From the NCBI RefSeq assembly GCF_963668215.1, contig NZ_OY764190.1, positions 2,604,001 to 2,668,000 of the forward strand: a stretch of 64,000 nt of DNA, given 5' to 3'. The stretch is from an uncultured Desulfosarcina sp. (GTDB lineage: Bacteria; Desulfobacterota; Desulfobacteria; Desulfobacterales; Desulfosarcinaceae). This document shows positions 16,807-25,448 of the stretch, one piece after another; positions within the stretch are counted from its first letter, which is position 1, and every line of letters starts with the position of its first letter. The notes under the pieces were generated by a model. That model had not been told where the DNA came from. It saw only the letters and a list, made by a program, of their open reading frames with translations, and searched no databases. Position numbers and translations under genes: made by a program.

Positions 16807-17760
16807 ATGGGCCAGGCCAAAGAGCACGACCAAAATAAAAACCACGAAACCCGAGAGTTTGTGAAAGAATTGGATAATCATTTCAAATTACAGCAGGTTT
16901 TGACAACACGATGCACGGGTGCCCTCCCCAAAGGAGAGGTCTGGCTGGGAAGCCGGCTGCTGGAACGGGCGGGTTTGAAAGACACCGTGGAAAACCATAT
17001 CCTTCTGGCGCAACGCCTGGGCCAGGATGTGGTCTGCCTGTCGATCTGCGACGTCCCTGCCAACAAGCCGGATTTGGGTTACCGTTACTTTGCACCCGGG
17101 GACCTTGCTGATGCGGCGGTCGCGTCGGACATACCGGTTCTGGCCGTAATCGACGGCCCTTTTCAGGAAATGGTCAACAAGGTTGGGATGATGCAGGTTC
17201 TCACGGACTGGATCAGAAATCCGCAAACGCTTTATTGCGTTTATGAAGCGGAGAAAAAGGGGGCCCTGGATACGATCGGGCAGTGCCTGGATCTTGGGGT
17301 GGACGGCATCGTCTTGGCCGATGACTTTTCCACCGAAAGGGGGCCTCTTGTGAACCCGGCGGATATTGACAACATGTGCCGGGATTTTTACGCTCACGCG
17401 GTTGTCGCCGCCCACGGGGCCGGGGTCCCGCTTCTGCTTCATTGCTGCGGCAATCTTTCCCAACTGGTTGAAATTTTCAAAGCATGGCGGCTCGACGGAT
17501 TTGCCGCGATACAAAGCAATCTCAACAACCTGACCGACTTGTACGAAAAAATGGGCGCAAACGTGATGATCATGGCCGGCATTGAGAGCGTCATGCTGGA
17601 CACAGATCAGCCACCACAGCAGTCCTTGAAATCTCTCGGTCAGGTTGTTGCCTCCCTGGCTTCAACGGGGAATTTTGTTTTGGGATCGAGCTGCGGATTA
17701 TACGATGGTGATTTTTTAGACCGGATACAAAGGCTTTACGAGATTGCCCAGGAGGGGTGA
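16807..17760 (+). CDS. UroD/MtaA-family protein with HxC zinc motif
   Basis: About 317 residues, shorter than the other two UroD-fold proteins here. It keeps the MtaA/MtbA zinc motif as LLHCCGN, so it resembles methylcobamide:thiol (or THF) methyltransferases more than ether-cleaving enzymes. The region VLADDFSTERGPLVNP is also family-like. The start is uncertain: the ATG at 16807 lacks a clear ribosome binding site and a GTG about 54 bases later is possible. It is divergent from the RACE gene, implying a link to corrinoid methyl transfer. Exact acceptor and donor are unknown. Confidence 0.75.
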   Translation: MGQAKEHDQNKNHETREFVKELDNHFKLQQVLTTRCTGALPKGEVWLGSRLLERAGLKDTVENHILLAQRLGQDVVCLSICDVPANKPDLGYRYFAPGDLADAAVASDIPVLAVIDGPFQEMVNKVGMMQVLTDWIRNPQTLYCVYEAEKKGALDTIGQCLDLGVDGIVLADDFSTERGPLVNPADIDNMCRDFYAHAVVAAHGAGVPLLLHCCGNLSQLVEIFKAWRLDGFAAIQSNLNNLTDLYEKMGANVMIMAGIESVMLDTDQPPQQSLKSLGQVVASLASTGNFVLGSSCGLYDGDFLDRIQRLYEIAQEG

Positions 17761-17811
17761 TTCTATTCGCTTCGATTTCAATGGGCCGATGATTTGATAG
17801 GCAAAAACAAA

Positions 17812-17833
17812 CGGGCGGCCCGAAGGCCGCCCG
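17812..17833 (-). terminator. Terminator of sucCD (possibly bidirectional)
   Basis: CGGGCGGCC, loop CGAA, GGCCGCCCG; on the minus strand it is followed by TTTGTTTTTG. It lies between two convergent genes. Confidence 0.8.
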
Positions 17834-17873
17834 CTGCTATTTTAAGGGGCATTTGTGTTGCGTCGATCCATTT

Positions 17874-18743
17874 CTATTTAAACGTTTCGGAACACACATC
17901 CTTCAGATAGGCCAAATTCTCACATACATTGATCCCGTTGGCCTTCATGGACGCCACCTTGCTCTGGCCGGTGCCGCTGCTGCCGCTGATAATCGCGCCG
18001 GCATGGCCCATACGCCGCCCCGGAGGAGCGGTCAGACCAGCAATGAAACCGACCACCGGTTTGGTGACGTTGGCCTTGATGAACTCGGCGGCTTTCTCTT
18101 CGGCATCGCCGCCGATCTCGCCGATCATGACGACGCCTTCGGTGGCCGCGTCGGCCTGGAATCGCTCCAGGCAATCGATGAAGTTGGTCCCGTTGACCGG
18201 ATCGCCGCCGATGCCAATGCAGGTGGTCTGACCCAGACCGGCAAGGGTCAGGGCATGCACGGCTTCGTAGGTCAGGGTTCCGGAGCGGGAGACCACGCCG
18301 ATTTTGCCGGGTACATGGATCGGGCCGGGCATGATGCCGATCTTGCACTCGCCTGGGGTGATGATGCCGGGGCAGTTGGGGCCGATCAGGCGCACCGGCT
18401 TGTCCTTGAGATAGTTTTTGACCCGCATCATGTCCATCACCGGAATCCCCTCGGTGATGCAGACGATCAGGGGAACCTCGGCATCGGCCGCCTCCATGAT
18501 GGCGTCTGCGGCAAAGGGCGGGGGCACAAAAATCATGCTGGCGTCTGCGCCGGTGGTCTTGACGGCGTCGGCCACCGTATTGAATACAGGAACCTCGTCC
18601 ATCTTCTGCCCCCCTTTGCCGGGGGTAACACCGGCCACCACCTGGGTGCCGTATTCCACGCATGCACGGGCATGGAACTGGCCTTCTTTTCCGGTAATCC
18701 CCTGAACCAACAGTTTGGTCTCTTTATTGACTAATATGCTCAC
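17874..18743 (-). CDS. sucD: Succinyl-CoA ligase, alpha subunit
   Basis: A 289-residue alpha subunit with the CoA-binding N-domain ([14 protein letters not shown]), the segment [17 protein letters not shown] and the phosphorylated histidine in RRMGHAGAI. It interconverts succinyl-CoA and succinate with NTP formation. It follows sucC by 28 bases in the same operon. In this neighbourhood it would take the succinyl-CoA produced by methylmalonyl-CoA mutase. Confidence 0.97.
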   Translation of the reverse strand: MSILVNKETKLLVQGITGKEGQFHARACVEYGTQVVAGVTPGKGGQKMDEVPVFNTVADAVKTTGADASMIFVPPPFAADAIMEAADAEVPLIVCITEGIPVMDMMRVKNYLKDKPVRLIGPNCPGIITPGECKIGIMPGPIHVPGKIGVVSRSGTLTYEAVHALTLAGLGQTTCIGIGGDPVNGTNFIDCLERFQADAATEGVVMIGEIGGDAEEKAAEFIKANVTKPVVGFIAGLTAPPGRRMGHAGAIISGSSGTGQSKVASMKANGINVCENLAYLKDVCSETFK

Positions 18744-18771
18744 GGTTCAATCCTCGCTGGTTTGTGAATTA

Positions 18772-19938
18772 CTATTGAATGGCTTCCTGCAATTTCTCGG
18801 CGGCGTCCTTGAGGTCCTTGGCGTTGATCAGATCCAGGCCCGATTCCGCCAGGATCTTGCGCCCCTCTGCCAGGTTGGTGCCTTCCATGCGGATGATCAC
18901 CGGAACGCGCATGCCCACCTTTTCGGCGGCCTGGACGACGCCGTTGGCCAGCCGGTCGCAGCGCAGGATGCCGCCGAAGATGTTGATCAGGATGGCCTTG
19001 ACGTTCTCGTCGCTCTGCAGAATGCGAAAGCCGTTTTCGATCTGCTCGGCGCTGGCGCCGCCGCCCACGTCGAGAAAGTTGACCGGTTTGCCGCCGGCGT
19101 ACTTGATGCAATCCATGGTGGCCATGGCCAGTCCGGCGCCGTTGACCATGTTGCCCACGTTCCCGCCTTCGCCCAGGTGGATGTAGTTCAGACCAAAACC
19201 TCCGGCCTCCACCTCTGTGGGGTCCTCTTCATCCAGATCGCGGTATTCCTTAACATCCGGGTGGCGGTACAAGGCGTTGTCGTCGAAATCCATCTTGCCG
19301 TCCAGGGCAATGACGTCGTTTTCGGCGGTGATAATCAGCGGGTTGATTTCCACCAGGGAGCAGTCGTAGTTGACGGCCAGGTTGAAAAGGTTTTTCAACA
19401 GCACGGTGAACGGTTTCATGCATTCTTTGGGCATGTTCAGCCCGAAGGAGGCCGCCCGCAGATGGTAGCCCTGGATTCCCACGTTGGGATCCACATACAC
19501 TTTGATGATCTTCTCAGGGGTTTTTTCGGCGACATCCTCGATATCCATGCCGCCGGCTTCAGAGGCCATGATGATCATCTTGGCCGTGGCGCGGTCCGGG
19601 AGGATGGAGAGGTAGAGTTCCTTGGCGATGTTGAGTCCTTGCTCGATGAGCAGTTTCTTGACCAACTTTCCGCCCGGGCCGGTCTGCTTGGTGACCAAGT
19701 TCATGCCCAGGATGCTGCTGGCGTATTCGTCGAATTCCTGTGCGTTCTTGGCCACTTTAACGCCGCCGCCCAGGCCGCGGCCGCCGGCGTGGATCTGGGC
19801 CTTGACTACCACCGGATAGGCGCCCAGTTTTTCGGCCACCGCCTTGGCTTCGTCGACGGTGAAGGCAACGCTGCCGTCGGGAACGGCGACGCCGTTCTTG
19901 CGGAACAGTTCTTTGGCTTGGTACTCGTGGATTTTCAT
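18772..19938 (-). CDS. sucC: Succinyl-CoA ligase, beta subunit
   Basis: A 388-residue beta subunit: ATP-grasp domain from MKIHEYQAKELFRKNGV, HAGGRGLGGGVK, LVEINPL, and the C-terminal ligase domain with LDVGGGAS and INIFGGILRCD. Length is standard. It is first in the sucCD pair, directly downstream of the methylmalonyl-CoA genes but separated from them by a terminator hairpin, so it may have its own promoter in the 250-base gap. Confidence 0.97.
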   Translation of the reverse strand: MKIHEYQAKELFRKNGVAVPDGSVAFTVDEAKAVAEKLGAYPVVVKAQIHAGGRGLGGGVKVAKNAQEFDEYASSILGMNLVTKQTGPGGKLVKKLLIEQGLNIAKELYLSILPDRATAKMIIMASEAGGMDIEDVAEKTPEKIIKVYVDPNVGIQGYHLRAASFGLNMPKECMKPFTVLLKNLFNLAVNYDCSLVEINPLIITAENDVIALDGKMDFDDNALYRHPDVKEYRDLDEEDPTEVEAGGFGLNYIHLGEGGNVGNMVNGAGLAMATMDCIKYAGGKPVNFLDVGGGASAEQIENGFRILQSDENVKAILINIFGGILRCDRLANGVVQAAEKVGMRVPVIIRMEGTNLAEGRKILAESGLDLINAKDLKDAAEKLQEAIQ

Positions 19939-20125
19939 TGAGGAGCCTCTTTTCTCGTTTAAGCGTAAAGTTTAAAACAACATTCGGGACAAGGCCGGCC
20001 GTAAATGTGCTGGATGGTGAAAGGCTGAAGAAATCGAGGTCGAAGCGCTGGGCGGCCATCCATACATCGGTGCGACGAAACATCGCTTGACTCGGTATTC
20101 GCGTATAACCGGCGCAGGAAGAAAG

Positions 20126-20164
20126 AGCATGGCCGCAGGACCGACATCTTCAAGCGGCCATGCT
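20126..20164 (-). terminator. Terminator after the biotin carboxyltransferase operon
   Basis: The perfect arms AGCATGGCCGC and GCGGCCATGCT lie 28 bases past the operon end. The minus strand continues CTCTTTCTTCC, a weak T tract. Confidence 0.65.
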
Positions 20165-20191
20165 CATCGTGTCATTCAACTATCGAGGGGG

Positions 20192-22225
20192 CTATCCGAT
20201 CACGCAGAGCACGTCGCCCTTGCCTACAGAATCACCCGATGAGAAGTTGATGGCCTTGACGGTGCCCGAAGCCGGTGCGGCCAAGGCGTTTTCCATTTTC
20301 ATGGCCTCCAGGATGACAACAGTCTCGCCTTCGTTGACCGCGTCACCCACATTCTTCTCGTACTTGACGATCATGCCGGGCATGGGCGCGGACAGCGGGG
20401 TGCCTTCGGCGTCGGCAGCGGGCGCCGGAGCCGGTGCGGCAGCCTTCTTCTCTGCGGGAGCAGCAGCAGGCGCAGCAGCCGGAGCAGCCGGTGCGGCCGG
20501 GGCAGCAGGTGCTGCGGAGACGGCCGGAGCCGCTGCAGGTGCGACGCCGGAAAGCTGGATCTGCTGGGCATACTTCAGGATCGGGCTGCCGCCCACTTCG
20601 TCGACGCCCACCTCGAAGTACTCGTTATCCACGAAGACGTTGAAGGTGCGGGCGTTTTCGCTCTTGGCCGGAGCGTCTTTCTTCTTTTCCACCAGTTCGC
20701 CGGCCTTGGCCTTCTTGATCAGTTCGTCCTTGGCCTTGACTTGCTCCAGGGTGATGGGCTTCACGGACGCAGGCGCTTCTTCCTTGCCGTATTTCCATTG
20801 CAGGAATTTCTTGCCGGTCACGGGGAACATGGCATAGGTGACCAGGTCGTCCATATCCACGGCGAGATCGCCGATTTCTGCCTTGGCCTTTTCCAGTTCC
20901 GGCTCCAATACTTCGGCCGGACGGCAGGTAATGGGCTCCTCGCCACGGTCGTAACCCTTGAGGGCTTTCTTCTGAACTTCGGGATCGATGGGCACGGCGG
21001 TCTTGCCGTAGAGGCCGTAGCACAGGTCCTTGACTTGGCCGGTGATCATCTTGTAGCGTTCTTCCGGGGTGTCGAAGAGCACGTTGTTGACGGTCTGGAT
21101 GCCCACGATCTGGCTGGTGGGCGTGACCAGCGGAATCTGGCCCAGTTCTTTTCTGACCCGCGGCAGCTCTTTGTAGACCTCGCCGATCTTGTCCAAAGCG
21201 TCCATGTCGCGCAGCTGGTTGACCAGGTTGGAGAGCATGCCGCCCGGTGTCTGGTGCAAAAGCACGTTGATGTCGATGACGGACATTTTGGAGTCGTCCA
21301 AAAGGTGCTTGTACTTGGGCATGACCTCCTTTTCGAAGATCTCGTTGATCCGGGCCAGCAGGCGGATGTCGAAGCCGGTGTCGCGGTTGGTGCCCAGAAG
21401 GGCCATGACCAGCGGTTCGACCGCGGCATGGGAGGTGCGGTAGGCATAAGGGGACATGCAGGTGTCTATGATATCCACACCTGCCTCGATGGCCTTGAGG
21501 TGGCTCATGGGGCTCATGCCGGATGTGAAGTGGCTGTGCAGGTGGATGGGAACCTTGCAGTTCGTTTTGAGTGCCTTGACGATTTCATAGGCATCGTAAG
21601 GAGCGATGAGGCCGGCCATGTCCTTGATGCAGATGGAGTCGGCGCCCATGGCTTCCAGGTCTTTGCCCTTGTTGACATAGTAGTCCAAGTTGTAGACCTC
21701 GCCGCCCAGACGCGGCTGCGTCATGGTGTAGCAGATGCAGCCCTGGAAGTGCTTGCCGTACTCCTTGATCTTGGGCACCACGGTCGTAAAGTTGCGGTAG
21801 TCGTTCAGCGCATCGAAGGTGCGGAAGATGTCCATGCCGTTTTCGCAGGCGCGGTCCATGAAGGCGTTGGCCACGTCGTCGGCGTAGTTGCGGTAGCCCA
21901 CCAGGTTCTGGGCGCGCAGCAGCATGGAGAAAGGCGTCTTCTTGAAATAGCGCTTCAGGGTGCGGATGCGTTCCCAGGGATCTTCGTTGAGAAAGCGGTG
22001 CATGGTATCGAAGGTCGCGCCGCCCCAGGTCTCCACGGCCCAGAAGCCCACCTGGTCCATCAGTTCGGCCACGGGGATCATGTCCTCGGTGCGGCCGCGG
22101 GTGGCGAACAGGCTCTGGTGGCCGTCGCGGAGGCTCAGATCCATGATCTTCACCGGATTTTCCGCTTTCGGCCGGTCAACATCGTAATTCATGCTGGTCA
22201 TTTTGACTTGATCGTGATCACTCAT
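20192..22225 (-). CDS. oadA: OadA-type carboxyltransferase with biotin domain (probable pyruvate/oxaloacetate subunit of transcarboxylase)
   Basis: A 677-residue protein. The N-terminal HMGL-like TIM barrel (about 25-320: LSLRDGHQSLFATR, HLHSHFTSGM) and conserved carboxylase domain (to about 470) are joined by an Ala/Pro-rich linker (about 550-600) to a biotinyl domain with biotin lysine K643 in EAMKMEN. The family covers oxaloacetate decarboxylase alpha, pyruvate carboxylase B and transcarboxylase 5S. No oadB membrane pump gene is nearby and a methylmalonyl-CoA carboxyltransferase gene is in the same operon. A methylmalonyl-CoA:pyruvate transcarboxylase role is therefore favoured, by inference. 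The gene symbol denotes the family. Confidence 0.9.
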   Translation of the reverse strand: MSDHDQVKMTSMNYDVDRPKAENPVKIMDLSLRDGHQSLFATRGRTEDMIPVAELMDQVGFWAVETWGGATFDTMHRFLNEDPWERIRTLKRYFKKTPFSMLLRAQNLVGYRNYADDVANAFMDRACENGMDIFRTFDALNDYRNFTTVVPKIKEYGKHFQGCICYTMTQPRLGGEVYNLDYYVNKGKDLEAMGADSICIKDMAGLIAPYDAYEIVKALKTNCKVPIHLHSHFTSGMSPMSHLKAIEAGVDIIDTCMSPYAYRTSHAAVEPLVMALLGTNRDTGFDIRLLARINEIFEKEVMPKYKHLLDDSKMSVIDINVLLHQTPGGMLSNLVNQLRDMDALDKIGEVYKELPRVRKELGQIPLVTPTSQIVGIQTVNNVLFDTPEERYKMITGQVKDLCYGLYGKTAVPIDPEVQKKALKGYDRGEEPITCRPAEVLEPELEKAKAEIGDLAVDMDDLVTYAMFPVTGKKFLQWKYGKEEAPASVKPITLEQVKAKDELIKKAKAGELVEKKKDAPAKSENARTFNVFVDNEYFEVGVDEVGGSPILKYAQQIQLSGVAPAAAPAVSAAPAAPAAPAAPAAAPAAAPAEKKAAAPAPAPAADAEGTPLSAPMPGMIVKYEKNVGDAVNEGETVVILEAMKMENALAAPASGTVKAINFSSGDSVGKGDVLCVIG

Positions 22226-22288
22226 TGTATGGGTCTCCTCTTAAAAATTGGAAGTTAATAACTCGTCCATTTTTTCGACTTCACCGGC

Positions 22289-22498
22289 TTATCGGAGTCG
22301 GTTGAATGTTTTCATCTGCATGAGGGTGCGCATCTGCATCATGCCCTGCCTGCCGGCCATGGCCCACAGGTTGCCCTGGTCAAAGCGGCGGGGCTGAGGC
22401 TTTTCTGGCGGGGGCATGACCAGCGCCTCCTCTTCGGTCTGGATATAGGCAGAGACCGCGGCCAAGGCGGCGGCCAGTTTTTTTTCATTGGCTTCCAT
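22289..22498 (-). CDS. Small putative subunit of the carboxyltransferase complex
   Basis: A 69-residue protein between mmdA (42 bases upstream) and the biotin-subunit gene (63 bases downstream), with an AAGGGATG ribosome binding site. The N-terminal Ala-rich helix (KKLAAALAAVSAYIQ) and C-terminal W-x-x-AGR segment recall the soluble tail of OadG/gamma and small epsilon-type subunits of decarboxylase pumps. No membrane segment is present. Role is inferred from position: a small assembly or linker subunit of the transcarboxylase. Similarity is weak and from memory. Confidence 0.65.
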   Translation of the reverse strand: MEANEKKLAAALAAVSAYIQTEEEALVMPPPEKPQPRRFDQGNLWAMAGRQGMMQMRTLMQMKTFNRLR

Positions 22499-22540
22499 AG
22501 ATCATCCCTTTTCGGATTCGGTTGTCGGTTGCAAAGGCGG

Positions 22541-24094
22541 CTACATGGGGATGTTGCCGTGCTTTTTCCCCGGTCGCAGTTCTCTTTTGCTGCACATGAC
22601 CTCCAGGGCGTCGATGAGCCGGGGCCGGGTTTCGGCAGGCTCGATGACCGCATCGATATAGCCCCGTTCGGCGGCGCAGTATGGGTTGGAAAACAGGTCC
22701 TCGTATTCGGCGATCTTCTCGGCGCGCTTGGCCTTGGGATCGTCGGCGCCCTTGATCTCTTTGCGGTGAATGATGTTGGCGGCACCGGCAGCGCCCATGA
22801 CGGCGATCTCGGCCGTGGGCCAGGCCAGGGCATAGTCGGCGCCCAGGTCCTTGGAGCACATGGCCAGGTATGAGCCGCCGTAGTCCTTGCGGGTTACCAG
22901 CAGCAGTTTGGGAACCGTGGCTTCGCTGTAGCACCACAGCAGTTTGGCGCCGTGGCGGATGATACCGCCCCATTCCTGCTGGCTGCCGGGCAGATAGCCG
23001 GGCACGTCGGCGATGGTGAGCAGCGGAATGTTGAAAGCGTCGCAGAAGCGGATAAAGCGGGTGGCTTTGTCCGAGGCGTTGATGTCCAGACAGCCGGCCA
23101 TGACCATGGGCTGGTTGGCGATGATGCCGATGGTACGGCCGTTGAGCCGGGCAAAGGCCGTCAGGATATTGGTTGCGAAATATTGGAAGGGTTCGAAGAA
23201 TTCGCCGTTGTCCACGATGGAAGCGATCACTTTGCGCATGTCGTAAGACTGGTTGGGGCTGTCCGGAACGATTTCGTTGAGGGCCTCGTCCGTGCGGGTG
23301 GGATCGTCGCCCGTATCCACGATGGGCGGTTCCTCCATGTTGTTGGCCGGCAAATAGGCCAGCAGGCGTTTGATCTGGTTGATGGCGTCCTCGTCGCTCT
23401 CGCAGGCGAACTGGGCCACACCGCTCTTCTCGTTGTGGGCCATGGCGCCGCCCAGGCTTTCGAAGTCGATTTCCTCACCGGTGACCGACTTGATGACCTC
23501 GGGGCCGGTGATGAACATGTAGCTGGTGTTCTTGACCATGAAAATATAGTCGGTCATGGCCGGCGAGTAGACCGCGCCGCCGGCTGTGGGGCCCATGATG
23601 GCCGAAATCTGCGGGATCACGCCCGAGGCCAGAGAGTTGCGGTAGAAAATCTGGCCGTAGCCGGACAGGGCGTCCACACCCTCCTGGATGCGGGCGCCGC
23701 CCGAATCGTTGAGGCCCACGAAGGGTACGCCGGCTTTCAGGGCCATATCCATTACCTTGCAGATTTTCTTGGCCTGCATTTCGCCCAGGCTGCCCGCCCG
23801 GGAGGTGAAGTCCTGGGCAAAGGCGAATACCGGGCGGCCGTCCACCATGCCGTGGCCGGTGATGACGCCGTCGGAGGGGATGTCGACATCCTCCATGCCA
23901 AAATTCACGCAACGGTGTTTGACGAACATATCCACCTCGCGAAAGGTTCCCTTGTCGAACAGCTTGTTCAGCCGTTCCCGGGCGGTCAGCTTGCCTTTTT
24001 CCTTGTGCTTGGCGACCAGCTTTGGTCCGCCCATCTCAAGGATGCGCGCCTCACGCGCCTTGAGATCCTCGATTTTGTCCTTCACAATACCCAT
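22541..24094 (-). CDS. mmdA: Methylmalonyl-CoA carboxyltransferase (12S-type) / propionyl-CoA carboxylase beta
   Basis: A 517-residue crotonase-fold carboxyl transferase. Typical segments are GKLTARERL, GLNDSGGARIQEGV, IMGPTAGGAVYSPA, NQPMVMAGCLDINASDKA and DVPGYLPGSQQEWGGIIRHGAKLL. It moves the carboxyl group between biotin and propionyl-CoA/methylmalonyl-CoA. AAGGA precedes the ATG. It lies in the meaB-mmdA-small subunit-biotin subunit order. Confidence 0.93.
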   Translation of the reverse strand: MGIVKDKIEDLKAREARILEMGGPKLVAKHKEKGKLTARERLNKLFDKGTFREVDMFVKHRCVNFGMEDVDIPSDGVITGHGMVDGRPVFAFAQDFTSRAGSLGEMQAKKICKVMDMALKAGVPFVGLNDSGGARIQEGVDALSGYGQIFYRNSLASGVIPQISAIMGPTAGGAVYSPAMTDYIFMVKNTSYMFITGPEVIKSVTGEEIDFESLGGAMAHNEKSGVAQFACESDEDAINQIKRLLAYLPANNMEEPPIVDTGDDPTRTDEALNEIVPDSPNQSYDMRKVIASIVDNGEFFEPFQYFATNILTAFARLNGRTIGIIANQPMVMAGCLDINASDKATRFIRFCDAFNIPLLTIADVPGYLPGSQQEWGGIIRHGAKLLWCYSEATVPKLLLVTRKDYGGSYLAMCSKDLGADYALAWPTAEIAVMGAAGAANIIHRKEIKGADDPKAKRAEKIAEYEDLFSNPYCAAERGYIDAVIEPAETRPRLIDALEVMCSKRELRPGKKHGNIPM

Positions 24095-24262
24095 GTCAGA
24101 TTCCTTTCACTTGAAAGTGCAGAATTTTTGACTAGCCGGCAGGGGATTGGAAAAAGTCATCGCCAGCCGTCATCAAATCAACTATTTGTTAAAAATCCAA
24201 AAGCTTGAAAATAATTTGCCTGAAAAGCAATTATCTTAAAATAAACACCAAATCTTCTAAAC

Positions 24263-25249
24263 TCAACGGTCCTTGTCAAGCAAAAAAAGGAGCGTCTCGG
24301 CGCCCACCGTTGGCGACAGATCGCCCCGCTCTACGGAGGCTTCGATTCCCTTCAACCGTTCACCGACAGCCGGGTGGCCGAAAAAACGGTCCTTGAGGCC
24401 GTCTTCGATGCGCGACCACATCCAGGCCAGGGCCTGGCGGCGGCGCTTTTCCTCCAGTTCGCCGGTGGCCGACATTTTACCGCGGTAGTCCTTGATGGTT
24501 TCCCAGATGGTATCCACCCCGTCCAATGTGAGGGCGCTGCAGGTCAGTACCGGCGGCGACCAGGTCGGGGTCGCCGGGTTGAGCAGATGCAGGGCCATTT
24601 CATAGGACCGCCGGGCCTTTTCGGCTTTTTTGCGGTTGTCTCCGTCGGCCTTGTTGATAGCCACGGCGTCGGCCAGTTCCAGCACTCCCTTTTTGATGCC
24701 CTGAAGCTCGTCGCCGGCGCCTGCCAGCATGAGCACCAGGAAAAAATCCACCATGGAGGCCACGGTGGTTTCCGACTGCCCCACACCGACGGTCTCCACG
24801 ATGACCACGTCGAAGCCGGCGGCCTCGCAGACCAATAGCGTCTCGCGGGTCATGCGGGCCACACCGCCCAGGGTGCCGCCGGAAGGCGAGGGCCGGATAA
24901 AGGCCTCCGGGGCCACTGCCAGCCGCTCCATGCGGGTCTTGTCGGCCATGACGCTTCCGCCGCTGCGGGTGCTGGAGGGGTCCACCGCCAGTACCGCCAC
25001 TTGATGACCCGATTCCACCAGCATCATGCCGAAGCTTTCGATGAAGGTGCTTTTGCCGACACCGGGGACACCGGTGATGCCGATGCGTGCGGCCTTGCCC
25101 GCGTAAGGAAGCAGGCCGTCCACGACGCTGCGCCCCAGTTGCCGATGCGCGGGATGTGCGCTTTCGATCAGGGTGATGGTTTTGGCCAGGATGCGGCGGT
25201 TGCCGGACCGAACGCCATCGATGTAAAATTCGGGACCTTTTTCACTCAT
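24263..25249 (-). CDS. meaB: MeaB-type GTPase chaperone of methylmalonyl-CoA mutase
   Basis: About 328 residues. It has the P-loop GITGVPGVGKST (about residues 57-68), DPSSTRSGGSVMADKTRM and the AINKADGD base-recognition motif. It protects and reloads adenosylcobalamin on MutB, encoded just upstream. The ATG at 25249 gives the usual family length; an in-frame ATG at 25261 has AAGGGG close by, and earlier ones are less likely. Confidence 0.93.
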   Translation of the reverse strand: MSEKGPEFYIDGVRSGNRRILAKTITLIESAHPAHRQLGRSVVDGLLPYAGKAARIGITGVPGVGKSTFIESFGMMLVESGHQVAVLAVDPSSTRSGGSVMADKTRMERLAVAPEAFIRPSPSGGTLGGVARMTRETLLVCEAAGFDVVIVETVGVGQSETTVASMVDFFLVLMLAGAGDELQGIKKGVLELADAVAINKADGDNRKKAEKARRSYEMALHLLNPATPTWSPPVLTCSALTLDGVDTIWETIKDYRGKMSATGELEEKRRRQALAWMWSRIEDGLKDRFFGHPAVGERLKGIEASVERGDLSPTVGAETLLFLLDKDR

Positions 25250-25280
25250 GGGGACAAGCATTCCCCTTACATGATTTAAA

Positions 25281-25324
25281 CCCGCTTCCCCGCTGCCCAG
25301 GTAAATGGGCAACGGAGAAGCGGG
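25281..25324 (-). terminator. Hairpin between mutB and meaB
   Basis: The 19-base arms CCCGCTTCCCCGCTGCCCA and TGGGCAACGGAGAAGCGGG pair with two wobble positions around a 6-base loop. Only a short T stretch follows on the minus strand, so it could be a partial terminator or a message-stabilising stem. Confidence 0.55.
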
Positions 25325-25354
25325 GGCTTACGATCTATTTGCTTTTTCCGCGGC

Positions 25355-25382
25355 GTAGGGGCGAAAAATTTTTCGCCCTTAC
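25355..25382. repeat. Palindromic REP-like element
   Basis: GTAGGGGCGAAAAATTTTTCGCCCTTAC (written here by halves: GTAGGGGCGAAAAA and TTTTTCGCCCTTAC) is an almost perfect palindrome lying between mutB and the 25281 hairpin. Its form suggests a dispersed palindromic repeat; no second copy is seen in this window. Confidence 0.5.
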
Positions 25383-25448
25383 GATCATTATCGATTTTTG
25401 CCGCGGGAACAAAAGGCCAATGGGCTTTCTACGAGCCCATCAATTAAG

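Noticed and set aside
20741..22258. Plus-strand frame of 505 codons opposite the biotin carboxyltransferase gene
   Set aside because: His/Val/Gly-rich antisense translation without any family motif; high-GC third positions explain it. The same holds for 25398-27608 opposite mutB.
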